DNA of 64,000 nucleotides from JAAZKA01 sp034926225 (GCA_034926225.1 JAYFRF010000010.1:112280-176279); one strand, 5' to 3'; shown: positions 33,801-42,714, counted from the first letter of the stretch. Notes: generated by a model not told the origin, from the sequence alone. Translations and numbers: made by a program.

Positions 33801-35051
33801 TTATACGCGGTACGCTTCGTCGACCTTCTTGTACGCCGCGAGGACGTTTGCAATGTCCTCATCGGTCCAGCTCTCGTTGATATACAGGTTGTAGCAGGTG
33901 TCCATGACCTTCATCGCGTTCGGGAGCGTAAAGTCGCGGTTCATCGTGCCCTTGTACTCCGGCGCGGTCCACGGGAAGCCGTGTGTGCCGTAGGCGCTGC
34001 GGTTTATAAACCAGTCCTGCGTGGACGGAAGCGCCGCGCGATAGGAAGCGGAAACGCCGACGCCCTCGGCTGCCAGCGCCTGGCAGTACTCGTCCTTCGT
34101 GCAGGAGAGCCCTGCGCCGTTGTAGCCTAAACGCCAGAACCAGTACACGGCTTCCGCGCCGTCGACGAGCTTCGGAATCCGCACGGACGGGATGTTCGCA
34201 AAGCCCGCCGCGAGTTTTGCCGCTACCGCGCGGCGATTTACGCCAAACGACGGCAGCTTCGTTAACTGAACACGCCCGATCGCAGCGCCCAGCTCCTGCA
34301 GGTTGCAGTTGATCGCCGCGATGCAGTTGGAGGAGCCTTCCGGCAGACCGAACGGCTTGCCGCGGTCGGCCGCACGGCGGATGCGCCAATACATGTCCTC
34401 CGTCTTTGTGAAGACGATGCCGCCCTGACCGCCGGTGCTGAAATGCTTACCGAACATCGTCGAAAACGCACCGATGGCGCCCCAGGTGCCCACCGGCTTG
34501 CCATCCAGCTTCGCGAAATGCGCCTGCGCGCAGTCCTCGATGACCGGGATGCCGTGCTTATTGGCAAGCGCCATGATGTCGCGCATATTCGCAGGCTCGC
34601 CAGCGATGTGCGGGACGATGATCGCCGCGGTGAGAGGCGTAATGAGCTTCTCGATTTCCTCCGCGCAGGTGTTATAGGAGTCCGGCGCGACGTCCGCGAC
34701 CGCCGGGATGCAGTTGCACATCGGAATCGGCATCATGCCGCCCGGATCGGTGACCGCGCCGACGATAACTTCCGAGAAGGGCTCCGGATTCAGTGCGCGC
34801 AGTGCAACATAGACGGCGTTTGTGCCGCCGTTGACGCCGTCGGCATATCCGCCGCCCATCAGTTCGGCAAATTCGCGGCCTAAGGCTTCCTCTTCCGGGC
34901 CATTGTATCCGCTGTTGTTACCCGTGCGAATCGCTTCGTCCAGTAGCGCGTCGACTGCCGCCTTTTCACGGGCGTCCGTCGCAAAACGGGCAGATGTGGG
35001 ATGTGGTACGGCTTTCGCGCCGCCGTTAATGGCAAGATCGGCTTTTGACAT
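33801..35051 (-). CDS. DegT/DnrJ/EryC1/StrS-family PLP aminotransferase
   Basis: A 416-residue fold-type I PLP protein. VIEDCAQAHFAKLDG holds the Asp that contacts the PLP nitrogen (D173), and FSTMFGKHFSTGGQGG holds the Schiff-base lysine (K202). Family members transaminate keto-sugars or related cyclic ketones in glycan or antibiotic pathways. No sugar-nucleotide genes are adjacent, so the substrate is open. The ATG at 35051 has GGAGGTG upstream; an ATG 9 codons earlier is rejected. Monocistronic between a promoter and a strong terminator. Confidence 0.85.
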   Translation of the reverse strand: MSKADLAINGGAKAVPHPTSARFATDAREKAAVDALLDEAIRTGNNSGYNGPEEEALGREFAELMGGGYADGVNGGTNAVYVALRALNPEPFSEVIVGAVTDPGGMMPIPMCNCIPAVADVAPDSYNTCAEEIEKLITPLTAAIIVPHIAGEPANMRDIMALANKHGIPVIEDCAQAHFAKLDGKPVGTWGAIGAFSTMFGKHFSTGGQGGIVFTKTEDMYWRIRRAADRGKPFGLPEGSSNCIAAINCNLQELGAAIGRVQLTKLPSFGVNRRAVAAKLAAGFANIPSVRIPKLVDGAEAVYWFWRLGYNGAGLSCTKDEYCQALAAEGVGVSASYRAALPSTQDWFINRSAYGTHGFPWTAPEYKGTMNRDFTLPNAMKVMDTCYNLYINESWTDEDIANVLAAYKKVDEAYRV

Positions 35052-35124
35052 GGATATACACCTCCGTAAAAATTTCAAAGAGAGACTTTTATACTTGAGG
35101 GTCTTTTATGCTCACCTTACTGTC

Positions 35125-35152
35125 AGTATAACACAATACCCCGAAAGAACAA
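35125..35152 (-). promoter_or_regulatory. Promoter for the DegT-type aminotransferase
   Basis: Minus strand TTGTTC (35152-35147), a 16-nt spacer, TATACT (35130-35125). Confidence 0.6.
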
Positions 35153-35208
35153 GCTTTATTTGCGCATAAAGTTATGCAATCCGCGCTTTTAAAACACACA
35201 TAAACGCC

Positions 35209-35237
35209 TTGCATCCAAACAAGTTCTGCGTTATACT
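35209..35237 (+). promoter_or_regulatory. Promoter for the SGNH hydrolase
   Basis: TTGCAT (35209-35214), a 17-nt spacer, TATACT (35232-35237); divergent from the aminotransferase promoter. Confidence 0.7.
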
Positions 35238-35279
35238 ATATCCGATTATTCTGTATTCATTCATTGGAGGAGACCCCGT

Positions 35280-35915
35280 ATGCTGATTCGAAAAAATGCG
35301 GTCATTGTCTTTCAGGGGGACAGCGTGACCGACGCCGGCAGAACAAACCCCGAAAACAGCGGTCTCGGAGACGGCTATCCCGCGATGTGCGCGGGTGTAC
35401 TGCGCGCGATGTTCCCCGACTATGACCTCACGATCTACAACCGCGGTACGGCTGGAAACCGCGTCGAACAGCTTGTCGAACGCTGGCAGCGCGATACCAT
35501 CGATTTAAAGCCGAATCTCGTTTCGCTGCTGATCGGCATCAACAATGTCTGGCATCCGTATATCCGGCCCGAGGTGGCGTACGATATCGTGAAATTTGAG
35601 GAAAACCTCGTGCGTATCGTCGAACAGACCGTGCATCGCGGCGCAAAGCTTGTAATACTGGAGCCATTCGCTCTCCATCATGCCGATTTCCCGGAGGAAT
35701 GGCGCGAGAGGCTCTGGGAGGTCAATCAGGTTGTCCGCCGCATCGCCCTCCGGTATGCCGACGCGTTTATCCCGCTCGACGGGATCTTCTACAGGGAGGC
35801 GATCTCACGCGAAAATATCATCTCTCCACAGGCACTCACCGCCGACGGCGTGCATCCTACCTTTGAGGGACACCGACTGATTGCGAAAGAATGGCTGACA
35901 GCGGTAATGGGCTAA
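35280..35915 (+). CDS. SGNH/GDSL-family hydrolase
   Basis: A 211-residue esterase. VFQGDSVTDAGR is block I with the catalytic Ser, YNRGTAGNRVEQL block II with Gly, LLIGINNVW block III with Asn, and DGVHPTFEGHRLIA block V with the Asp-x-x-His pair. There is no signal peptide, so it acts in the cytoplasm, probably as a deacetylase of sugars or short esters. GGAGGAG precedes the ATG. Single-gene unit. Confidence 0.92.
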   Translation: MLIRKNAVIVFQGDSVTDAGRTNPENSGLGDGYPAMCAGVLRAMFPDYDLTIYNRGTAGNRVEQLVERWQRDTIDLKPNLVSLLIGINNVWHPYIRPEVAYDIVKFEENLVRIVEQTVHRGAKLVILEPFALHHADFPEEWRERLWEVNQVVRRIALRYADAFIPLDGIFYREAISRENIISPQALTADGVHPTFEGHRLIAKEWLTAVMG

Positions 35916-35923
35916 AAAAACAG

Positions 35924-35955
35924 ACCGGGACGATCTGCTGCGCGATCGCCCCGGT
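35924..35955. terminator. Terminator between SGNH hydrolase and the M42 cluster
   Basis: ACCGGGACGATC (35924-35935) pairs with GATCGCCCCGGT (35944-35955) with one mismatch; A-run on the left and T-rich on the right, so it may serve both converging transcripts. Confidence 0.65.
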
Positions 35956-35965
35956 TTATTCCTGT

Positions 35966-36913
35966 TTATAGCGCCGCAAGCACCAGGTCGGCGGCTTCGG
36001 CCATATCCTTTTGATTGGCTACCCCGACGGAACCGTACTTGCGTGCCGGAATCCCGACGACGCAGGCCTTCACGCCCGCACGGGAGATGCTGAGCTTCCC
36101 GAGGTCGGTCTGCCCATGCAGGTCTACGGTACGCTGCACCGGGAATGCGGCCACACTCTCTAACCGTTCCAATAGTTCCAGATTCGCGGGCGACGACCCG
36201 ACACGCACCGGCAGGGCAGGCCCCCCGCCAAGCTTTACGTCCGAACGGTTCGCGCTTTCCGGCATGTCTCCCGCTTCCGTCAGCTCCAGCGAAATCGCGA
36301 CCGCGGGTTCTATCGCAAACGCCGCCGCGCCTACGCCGCGCTCGCCGACCTTTTGCAATACCGAAAACACCACATACAAGTCGGTATCCTTATCGTGCAC
36401 ACGGGAGAGCACGTCCAGCGCCGCCACACAGCCGGCACGTCCGTCCAGCGCCGGAGAGACGATCCGGTCGCCGTCCGTGTAAGTCGGCAGTGCCGCCACA
36501 CAGGCGTCTCCGATGCGAATATTCCCGCTCGTCACGTCGATGTATAGGTGCCGCAGCTGCAGATCCTTGACGGCAACCCCGCCGTCGCAGCCGATCACGC
36601 CGCGCGCGCCGTTTTGAAAGCGTACCGGCAGCCCGACAAGCGCGCTCGGTTCGGTATGCCCCAAAAGGCCGAAGCGGTAAAAGCCCTTCTCGTCCCGGAA
36701 GGTTACAATATAACCCGCCGTATCCACATGCGTGGAAAGAAGCACCCGCGTACCCATTCCCAGACGGTGGACAAGGAGGTTTCCTAGCGCGTCACGGCGG
36801 ATGTCTACGGCATACGGACGCACCAGGGTTTCGATGTACTCGATCACCGGCGCTTCAAAGCCCGACGGAGCGGCGATCGTCGCCAAATCGCGGAATGTGT
36901 CCTGATAATTCAT
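35966..36913 (-). CDS. M42-family peptidase paralogue lacking key catalytic residues
   Basis: A 315-residue protein clearly of the M42 (glutamyl aminopeptidase/cellulase M) fold: IAAPSGFEAPVIEYIE, VLLSTHVDTAGYIV (first metal His/Asp kept) and SPALDGRAGCVAALDVL (bridging Asp kept). However, the catalytic Glu-Glu pair is replaced (VFSVLQKVGERG where active members have QEE or REE), the following Asp ligand is missing (AISLELTEA), and the C-terminal RYxHT His motif is absent (ARKYGSVG). It is therefore probably not an active peptidase but may join M42 oligomers. Last of three tandem M42 genes; its ATG overlaps the previous stop (ATGA). Confidence 0.83.
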   Translation of the reverse strand: MNYQDTFRDLATIAAPSGFEAPVIEYIETLVRPYAVDIRRDALGNLLVHRLGMGTRVLLSTHVDTAGYIVTFRDEKGFYRFGLLGHTEPSALVGLPVRFQNGARGVIGCDGGVAVKDLQLRHLYIDVTSGNIRIGDACVAALPTYTDGDRIVSPALDGRAGCVAALDVLSRVHDKDTDLYVVFSVLQKVGERGVGAAAFAIEPAVAISLELTEAGDMPESANRSDVKLGGGPALPVRVGSSPANLELLERLESVAAFPVQRTVDLHGQTDLGKLSISRAGVKACVVGIPARKYGSVGVANQKDMAEAADLVLAAL

Positions 36914-37920
36914 CTTAAAATCCCCTCCATCAGCGCCCGAACCAGCGCCAGCATCGATTCCAAATCGCTTACCGCCATCGATGACGACGGCGTATGGATG
37001 TACCGAACCGCCGCCGCGACGCCAATTGTTTTCGCGCCGCCGGCCGTCTGGGAAATACGTCCCGCATCCGTGCCGCCCGCCACATAGCTCTTCGTCTGAT
37101 ACGGAATCCCGTTTTTCTCCGCAATCTCAAACGCGCGGCGTATGAGCGTCGGATCATACAGCGTCGCGCCGTCCATCACCGGCATCACCGGTCCGCATCC
37201 CGGGTAGCACACCTGCATATGCGCTGGTAAATCCGGCAGATCGCATGCCGTCGTCCCTTCCACGATGATCGCCGTGTCCGGTCGGATCCGATACGCCGCC
37301 GCTGCCGCGCCGCGTAAACCCTGCTCCTCCTGCACCGTGAACGCAAACCAGGTGTCCACCGCAGGCCCTTCCTGTAAGAGCTTGAGCAGTACCGCGCACC
37401 CCACACGGTCGTCGATCGCCTTCGCCTTCAGCATATTCCCGTAAAGTACCGGCTCGTTATCAAACGCGACAAAATCGCCCGGCTGCACCATGGTTTCCGC
37501 TTCCGCCTTCGACGTCGCGCCGATATCGATGTACATTGCCGAAACCGCCGGCAGCTTCTTCTGCTCCTCTTTTGTATTCAGATGCGTCGCGCGAATCCCG
37601 ACGACACCCCGTACCGAGCCGATACGTACCCGCGTCCCTAAAAGTACCTTCGCGTCGATGCCGCCCGACGTGCCGAATTTCAAAAAGCCTTCGTCCGTGA
37701 CCGAGGTGACGATCAAGCCTACCTCGTCCATATGCGCCGCCAGCATCAGCGTCTGCCCCGCGTATCGCTTACCCTTGCGGTATACGAGCAGGTTGCCCAT
37801 CACGTCCTCCATGATGCTGTCCGCATACGGCTCGGCTTCCGTGCGGATAAACGCCCGTACAGCGTCCTCACAGCCGGATACGCCGTCCAGCGAACAAAGC
37901 CGCATCGTTAAATCTAGCAT
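36910..37920 (-). CDS. M42-family aminopeptidase (second copy)
   Basis: A 336-residue protein with all M42 signatures: MLAAHMDEVGLIV (His-x-Asp), KAIDDRVGCAVLL (bridging Asp), FTVQEEQGLRGA (catalytic Glu plus ligand), and AVRYIHTPSSSM (last His). It is a two-metal aminopeptidase, usually a large tetrahedral dodecamer in the cytoplasm acting on short peptides. The ATG at 37920 (after GGGGGTG) overlaps the previous gene by 7 nt and is preferred to a start 29 codons upstream. Middle gene of the tandem M42 cluster. Confidence 0.92.
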   Translation of the reverse strand: MLDLTMRLCSLDGVSGCEDAVRAFIRTEAEPYADSIMEDVMGNLLVYRKGKRYAGQTLMLAAHMDEVGLIVTSVTDEGFLKFGTSGGIDAKVLLGTRVRIGSVRGVVGIRATHLNTKEEQKKLPAVSAMYIDIGATSKAEAETMVQPGDFVAFDNEPVLYGNMLKAKAIDDRVGCAVLLKLLQEGPAVDTWFAFTVQEEQGLRGAAAAAYRIRPDTAIIVEGTTACDLPDLPAHMQVCYPGCGPVMPVMDGATLYDPTLIRRAFEIAEKNGIPYQTKSYVAGGTDAGRISQTAGGAKTIGVAAAVRYIHTPSSSMAVSDLESMLALVRALMEGILR

Positions 37921-38960
37921 CTCGGCACCCCCTCGTTGAAGGATCGCACAAACGCCGCCAGCAGTTCCCCGCATGCCTTTGCATCCGACTCCCGGATGAC
38001 CTCGCATGCCGTGTGCATGTACCGCAGCGGGAGGCTCACAAGCCCGGTCGCGACACCTGTACGCACGACCTGCATCGGCGACGCGTTTGTTCCCGTATTG
38101 CCCGGCAGAATCTCGGGCGTATAGGGAATCCCTTTATCCTTCGCCAGACGTACCAGCGTCGAGGATACCTTACGGTTTAAATGCGGCCCAACACCGATAC
38201 AGGCGCCGACGCCTGCGGGAAAGGTGCGCTCTTTTGGCGCGTCCGGCGTCCATGCATGCGTCACATCGACCGCTACCGCATAATCCGGCCTTATGCGGTA
38301 TGCCGCCGTGGCCGCGCCCGCGCCGCTCGTCTCTTCCCGCGAGGACCCGACCACCGTCAGATCAACGGCGAGCGTTTCTCCCTTTAACAGTTCCAGCGCG
38401 TACAGGATCGCTGTAAAGCATGCTCTGTCGTCGAGCGCCGCCGCTCCGATAAAGTCATTCGCCAATGCAAACGGAGGCGCGGCCACCGTGATCGGCGTCC
38501 CGATCGGCACCTTCGCTTCTGCATCCGCGCGGCTCATCCCCAAATCGACGACAAGATCGTCGATGGTGGCCGCCGCGTCCGCCGACTTCTCCGCATCGCG
38601 CAGATGCGGCGGCAGGCATGCGACAACCCCGTGCAGCGTCTCCTCTTTCGTATGCACAAGCACTTCCTTCGCGGGCAGCACGCGCGGATCGAAACCTCCG
38701 CAGGTCGTGAAGCGGACGAAGCCCTCTCCGGCGTACCCCGTTACGATGAAGCCGATCTGGTCGATATGCGCGTCGAGCAGCACCTTCGGTGCGCCCGGCA
38801 GCTTCGCATACCGCGTTCCGGCAACCGAATAAAGCGGAAGCGTTTCTACCGTGTCGCAATACGGCGTCAAAAGCTCCGCCGCACACGCCGCGACACACTG
38901 CTCATACCCCGATACACCCGGCGGTGCGGACAGTCGCGCAATGGTTTCCCGGAAATCCAA
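37914..38960 (-). CDS. M42-family aminopeptidase (first copy)
   Basis: A 348-residue protein with intact M42 motifs: VLLDAHIDQIGFIV, AALDDRACFTAIL, VGSSREETSGAGA with the Glu pair, VDVTHAW, and LRYMHTACEV with the last His. The start is TTG at 38960, 7 nt after AAGGAGGGG. It follows murD by 15 nt, so peptidoglycan synthesis and peptide breakdown genes share a transcript. A role in recycling short peptides is possible but not shown. Confidence 0.92.
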   Translation of the reverse strand: MDFRETIARLSAPPGVSGYEQCVAACAAELLTPYCDTVETLPLYSVAGTRYAKLPGAPKVLLDAHIDQIGFIVTGYAGEGFVRFTTCGGFDPRVLPAKEVLVHTKEETLHGVVACLPPHLRDAEKSADAAATIDDLVVDLGMSRADAEAKVPIGTPITVAAPPFALANDFIGAAALDDRACFTAILYALELLKGETLAVDLTVVGSSREETSGAGAATAAYRIRPDYAVAVDVTHAWTPDAPKERTFPAGVGACIGVGPHLNRKVSSTLVRLAKDKGIPYTPEILPGNTGTNASPMQVVRTGVATGLVSLPLRYMHTACEVIRESDAKACGELLAAFVRSFNEGVPRC

Positions 38961-38975
38961 AGTAACCCCTCCTTC

Positions 38976-40370
38976 TTATTCCCCGAATGAACGAACGATT
39001 TCTTTATAAACCCGTCCGCGATGCTCAAAATTATCAAACTGGTCGAACGCCGCGCAGGACGGAGACAGCGTTACCACATCTCCCGGATGCGCTAAGGACT
39101 TCGCCGTCAGTACTGCCTCTTGAAAAGTAGCCGCGTCGATGATCGGTAGCTCCTGCGCGTTATATCCGGGCGCGCTTTCCACCGCTGCCCGAATTTTCGG
39201 TGACGTCGTCCCGCACAGCACCAGCGCCTTCACGTGCTCCACAAACTCCGGGCCCAGTGCGTCAAACGGGATCTTCTTATCATACCCGCCCGCGATCACG
39301 ATCAGCTTCTGATCAAACGCGTGCAGTCCTGCGATTACCCGCGTCGGCGCGGTCGCGATGGAATCGTTATAGTACCGAACCCCCTGATACTCCCGCACAA
39401 ACTCGATACGATGCTCGACACCGTTAAATTCCCTTGCAAACGGCGCGTATACATCCGGCGGTACACAAGGATAAACCGCCGCGATCGCCGTGGCAAAATT
39501 GTCGACGTTTAACAGCCCCGGCAGGCGGATATCCGAGCGCTGAAGCACCGGCGTCGTTTTCCCGGCGTGCGCGTATACCAGCGTGTCGCCGTCGAGGTAT
39601 ACGCCCTCGTCCACGCGGTCGTGTACGGAAAACCACACGACGTCGCCCACCGCTTCGGCGGCATAGGCGCGTGTGACCTCATTGTCCCAATTTAAGATCA
39701 GCCGGTCGCCGGGGCGCTGCCAGCGGAAGACTTTGCGCTTTGCGTCTATGTACTCGCTCATGCCGCGATGGTAGTCGAGGTGATTCGGCGTCACGTTCTT
39801 TACGACCGCCGTATGCGCGCTCTTTTTCATCGTCATCAGCTGGAAGCTCGACAGCTCCACCGCGACGATATCCTCAGGATGGATATCTGGCGTACGGTCG
39901 AACAGCGGCGTACCGATATTCCCGCCGATATGTACCGTCTTCCCCGCGCGGCGCAGCAGCCCCGCGATCTCGGTCGTCGTCGTCGTCTTGCCCTCCGAAC
40001 CTGTGACCGCGATAATCGGACACGGACACACGTCGAAAAACGCTTCCATCTCCGAAGTCAGCACTGCGCCGTTCTCCACAGCGCGGACGATCCCTGTCTG
40101 GTCGGGGCGCAGTCCCGGGGTACGGAAAATCACGTCCGGATGCAAAGAGGGGAGCGCGTCGAGGGAATCTGCTCCTAAAACCGTACGGACGCCGAGCGCT
40201 TTTAAGGTATCCATGTATTCGCCGAGCTGCTCTGCGGATTTTTTATCGCAGACCGTAACCTCCGCGCCCGCTTCCACAAGGATTTTCACTAAGGGGCGGT
40301 TTGATACGCCGACGCCCAGCACCGCGACGCGTTTGCCGTTCAGCGCGGAAAGATATTCAGAAAAATTCAT
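38976..40370 (-). CDS. murD: UDP-N-acetylmuramoylalanine--D-glutamate ligase
   Basis: A 464-residue Mur ligase: GKRVAVLGVGVSNRPLVK at the N-terminus (UDP-binding domain), VTGSEGKTTTTTEIAGLL as the ATP loop, VTPNHLDYHRGMSEY, and the C-terminal VLTAKSLAHPGDVVTLSPSC. It adds D-Glu to UDP-MurNAc-L-Ala in the cytoplasm. The start at 40370 has GGAGG 8 nt upstream. In this genome it is not in a dcw cluster but heads an operon with three M42 genes, which is unusual. Confidence 0.95.
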   Translation of the reverse strand: MNFSEYLSALNGKRVAVLGVGVSNRPLVKILVEAGAEVTVCDKKSAEQLGEYMDTLKALGVRTVLGADSLDALPSLHPDVIFRTPGLRPDQTGIVRAVENGAVLTSEMEAFFDVCPCPIIAVTGSEGKTTTTTEIAGLLRRAGKTVHIGGNIGTPLFDRTPDIHPEDIVAVELSSFQLMTMKKSAHTAVVKNVTPNHLDYHRGMSEYIDAKRKVFRWQRPGDRLILNWDNEVTRAYAAEAVGDVVWFSVHDRVDEGVYLDGDTLVYAHAGKTTPVLQRSDIRLPGLLNVDNFATAIAAVYPCVPPDVYAPFAREFNGVEHRIEFVREYQGVRYYNDSIATAPTRVIAGLHAFDQKLIVIAGGYDKKIPFDALGPEFVEHVKALVLCGTTSPKIRAAVESAPGYNAQELPIIDAATFQEAVLTAKSLAHPGDVVTLSPSCAAFDQFDNFEHRGRVYKEIVRSFGE

Positions 40371-40424
40371 GTAAAGCCTCCAAAAAGCCGATAATTCCAG
40401 CACCGGGGAATGATTATATCCTTC

Positions 40425-40452
40425 ATTATATCACACCGTCAGGCGAATGCAA
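40425..40452 (-). promoter_or_regulatory. Promoter for murD and the M42 cluster
   Basis: Minus strand TTGCAT (40452-40447), a 16-nt spacer, TATAAT (40430-40425), with an upstream TG suggestive of an extended -10. Confidence 0.65.
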
Positions 40453-40486
40453 GTATATTTTGCCCCCTCTCAGAGGAAAGTCGCTC

Positions 40487-40515
40487 TTGCCAATGAGGGG
40501 AATATAGGATATACT
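40487..40515 (+). promoter_or_regulatory. Promoter for lspA-rluD
   Basis: TTGCCA (40487-40492), a 17-nt spacer, TATACT (40510-40515). Confidence 0.65.
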
Positions 40516-40560
40516 ATGAATAATGGGATAACACCGAACGCAAAGGATGGGAATGATCAT

Positions 40561-41052
40561 ATGGAAGTGATACTCGCTGTACTCTTTATCGCGGCAGGCG
40601 TGGGACTTGACCGCATTGTGAAAATATGGGCGGAAAAGACCCTTGCCCCTGTCGGTTCCATCCCTCTCTGGGACGGTGTCTTCCGTCTGTCCTATGCTGA
40701 AAATCGCGGTGCGGCCTTCTCCATGTTCCATGGGCAGCGTTGGTTCCTGATTGCCGTAACCGGCGTTGTACTTGTGGTCCTTATCGTCGCGCTCGTGAAA
40801 AACTGGATCCCCAAAGGCATGGCACGCTGGGGCGCTTACTGCGTTGCCGCCGGCGCGATCGGCAACTTCATCGACCGCATCGCGCGCGGGTACGTCATCG
40901 ACCTGTTCGACTTTTATCTGATCAACTTCGCAATTTTCAACGTCGCAGATATCCTCATCAACGTCGGCGGCGGGTTGTTCGCTCTGTGGGTACTCCTCGG
41001 CATGATTCGCGAAAAAAAGGGAGAGAGTAAACGTGACGTGGACAATCCCTGA
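40561..41052 (+). CDS. lspA: Lipoprotein signal peptidase (signal peptidase II)
   Basis: A 163-residue, four-helix membrane aspartyl protease. YAENRGAAFSMF is a conserved loop, GNFIDRIARGYVIDLFDF carries the first catalytic Asp (D114) and FNVADILINVG the second (D130). It removes the signal peptide of lipid-modified prolipoproteins such as the two lipoproteins in this window. The ATG at 40561 (AAGGATGG upstream) gives a normal length; the ORF extends further left without support. It overlaps rluD by 20 nt. Confidence 0.95.
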   Translation: MEVILAVLFIAAGVGLDRIVKIWAEKTLAPVGSIPLWDGVFRLSYAENRGAAFSMFHGQRWFLIAVTGVVLVVLIVALVKNWIPKGMARWGAYCVAAGAIGNFIDRIARGYVIDLFDFYLINFAIFNVADILINVGGGLFALWVLLGMIREKKGESKRDVDNP

Positions 41053-41938
41053 TGCCCTCGACGGCGCCCGTGCGGACGTCGCTCTGTCCGCTCTCGGCGA
41101 GATGACCCGCAGCGCCGCGCAAAAGCTCATCGAGACTGGCCTCGTCTTTGCCGACGGCAAGCTCCTTCAAAAAAGCGCTAAAGTATGTGCCGGGACGACG
41201 CTTACAGCCGAGATTCCCAAACCAAAGCCCGCCGAGCCCGTACCGCAAAACATCCCGCTCGACATCGTGTACGAGGACGGCGATGTCTTGGTCGTCAATA
41301 AGCCCGCGGGGCTTGTCGTTCATCCCGCCGCGGGGCACGAGGACGGCACCCTCGTCAACGCCCTGCTTTACCACTGCGGTGATTCCCTCGCCGGCATCAA
41401 CGGCGTCCTGCGCCCCGGTATCGTCCACCGTATCGACCGCGATACGTCCGGACTGCTCGTCGTCGCCAAAAACGATGCCGCCATGGAAGCCCTCGCCCGT
41501 GAGCTCGCCGCCCACCACACAGAGCGGGTCTACGAGTGCGTCGTGCGCGGTCACCCGGACGACGAAGGCACCGTTAACGCCCCCGTCGGGCGCCATCCCA
41601 CCGACCGTAAAAAGATGGCCGTCAACGAAAAAAACGGCAAGCCCGCCGTCACCCATTACCGTGTGCTCGAAACCTTTCCCGGCTACGCCTATATCGAGTG
41701 CCGTCTTGAAACCGGCCGCACGCATCAGATTCGCGTTCATATGGCGCATATCGGGCATCCCATTGTCGGCGATCCCGTGTATAATCCCGGCGGCGAAAGC
41801 TTCGGTCTTGCGGGACAGTGTCTCCACGCCAAAACACTCTGCTTTCAGCATCCGAAAACCGGCAAAATGCTCAAAATTACGTCCGAGCTGCCCGAAGAGT
41901 TCCAAAACCTCTTGACAAAGCTTCGCGGCAGGGTGTAA
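41033..41938 (+). CDS. RluD-family ribosomal pseudouridine synthase
   Basis: A 301-residue protein. The N-terminal S4-like domain (DVALSALGEMTRSAAQKLIE) is followed by the catalytic domain with GIVHRIDRDTSGLLVVAKND, holding the catalytic Asp in HRIDRDTSG, and RTHQIRVHMAHIGHPIVGD. It converts uridines in 23S rRNA or tRNA to pseudouridine. The GTG start at 41033 has GGGAGAG upstream. lspA-rluD is a common Firmicute gene order. Which RluD-type target is modified is not evident, so no specific symbol is given. Confidence 0.92.
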   Translation: MTWTIPDALDGARADVALSALGEMTRSAAQKLIETGLVFADGKLLQKSAKVCAGTTLTAEIPKPKPAEPVPQNIPLDIVYEDGDVLVVNKPAGLVVHPAAGHEDGTLVNALLYHCGDSLAGINGVLRPGIVHRIDRDTSGLLVVAKNDAAMEALARELAAHHTERVYECVVRGHPDDEGTVNAPVGRHPTDRKKMAVNEKNGKPAVTHYRVLETFPGYAYIECRLETGRTHQIRVHMAHIGHPIVGDPVYNPGGESFGLAGQCLHAKTLCFQHPKTGKMLKITSELPEEFQNLLTKLRGRV

Positions 41939-41979
41939 AATAGAAATTAGGAAAAAGACCGCGTAAAGTGCATATTTGA

Positions 41980-42070
41980 ACCGGGGTGCTGGAGCGTATC
42001 CGGCTGAGATGGGAACTGACGCTGTTCCCGAAACCGTGAACCTGATCCGGGTAATGCCGGCGTAGGAAGT
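41980..42070 (+). promoter_or_regulatory. TPP (THI element) riboswitch
   Basis: The sequence from CCGGGGTGCTGG through GGCTGAGATGGGAA to ACCTGATCCGGGTAATGCCGG and CGTAGGAAG matches the conserved TPP aptamer (CUGAGA and ACCUGAUCYGGRUAAUGCCRGCGUAGGGA cores). It should bind thiamine pyrophosphate and switch off the thiT operon through the terminator downstream. Confidence 0.95.
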
Positions 42071-42105
42071 TTTTCGCTTTCCGTTTGAATGAAGAAAGGC
42101 GATTG

Positions 42106-42126
42106 GCTGCGCCGCATGTGCGCAGC
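42106..42126 (+). terminator. Expression-platform terminator of the TPP riboswitch
   Basis: GCTGCGC (42106-42112) pairs with GCGCAGC (42120-42126), followed by TTTTT (42127-42131), 36 nt after the aptamer and 30 nt before the thiT start. It indicates transcriptional control. Confidence 0.82.
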
Positions 42127-42160
42127 TTTTTCTGAATTTATAACGAAAGGCGTGTCCCCT

Positions 42161-42712
42161 ATGAAAAAGGAAGATTCCCATGCACTCCTGCGCAATCTTG
42201 TCGAGACGGCTCTCCTGATCGCTATCGCGTTCGTCCTCGGCCGTATCAAGCTCTTTACCATGCCCAACGGCGGTTCCGTGACTCCCGCCGCGATGCTCCC
42301 GCTCATCCTGATCGGTCTGCGCCGCGGTCCGAAATGGGGCTTTTTAGGATGCATCGCTTATGGTATTCTCGACTTTATGCTTGACGGCGGATTTGCATTA
42401 AACCTCTGGTCGATCCTTCTCGACTACCTGCTCGCTTATGGCGCGCTCGGCGTCGCAGGCTTCTTTAAGGGTAAAAAGTACGGCATCTGGATTGCGATGC
42501 CCGTCGCGGTGGTTGCCCGCTTTATCTTTGTTTTCCTCTCCGGCGTAACCGTTTGGGCGGATTATACCGCGTCACCTTGGGCGGATGTTTGGCTCTTTAG
42601 CTTAGGCTATCAGGCAAGCTACCTCCTGCCCGAGCTTGTTTTGATGTACGTGCTTGCCTTCGCTATGCGTATGGCATGGCCGAGACTTTTGAATCCCGAT
42701 GCTGTGAGGTAA
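42161..42712 (+). CDS. thiT: Thiamine ECF transporter substrate-binding subunit
   Basis: A 183-residue, six-helix membrane protein with the ThiT signature: NLWSILLDYLLAYGALGVAG, then VWADYTASPWADVW, with the Trp and Tyr residues that line the thiamine pocket in ThiT. It binds thiamine outside the cell and passes it to a shared ECF energy module encoded elsewhere. The TPP riboswitch upstream confirms the substrate. The start at 42161 has GAAAGG about 11 nt upstream. trmK follows after 2 nt. Confidence 0.93.
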   Translation: MKKEDSHALLRNLVETALLIAIAFVLGRIKLFTMPNGGSVTPAAMLPLILIGLRRGPKWGFLGCIAYGILDFMLDGGFALNLWSILLDYLLAYGALGVAGFFKGKKYGIWIAMPVAVVARFIFVFLSGVTVWADYTASPWADVWLFSLGYQASYLLPELVLMYVLAFAMRMAWPRLLNPDAVR

Positions 42713-42714
42713 TT

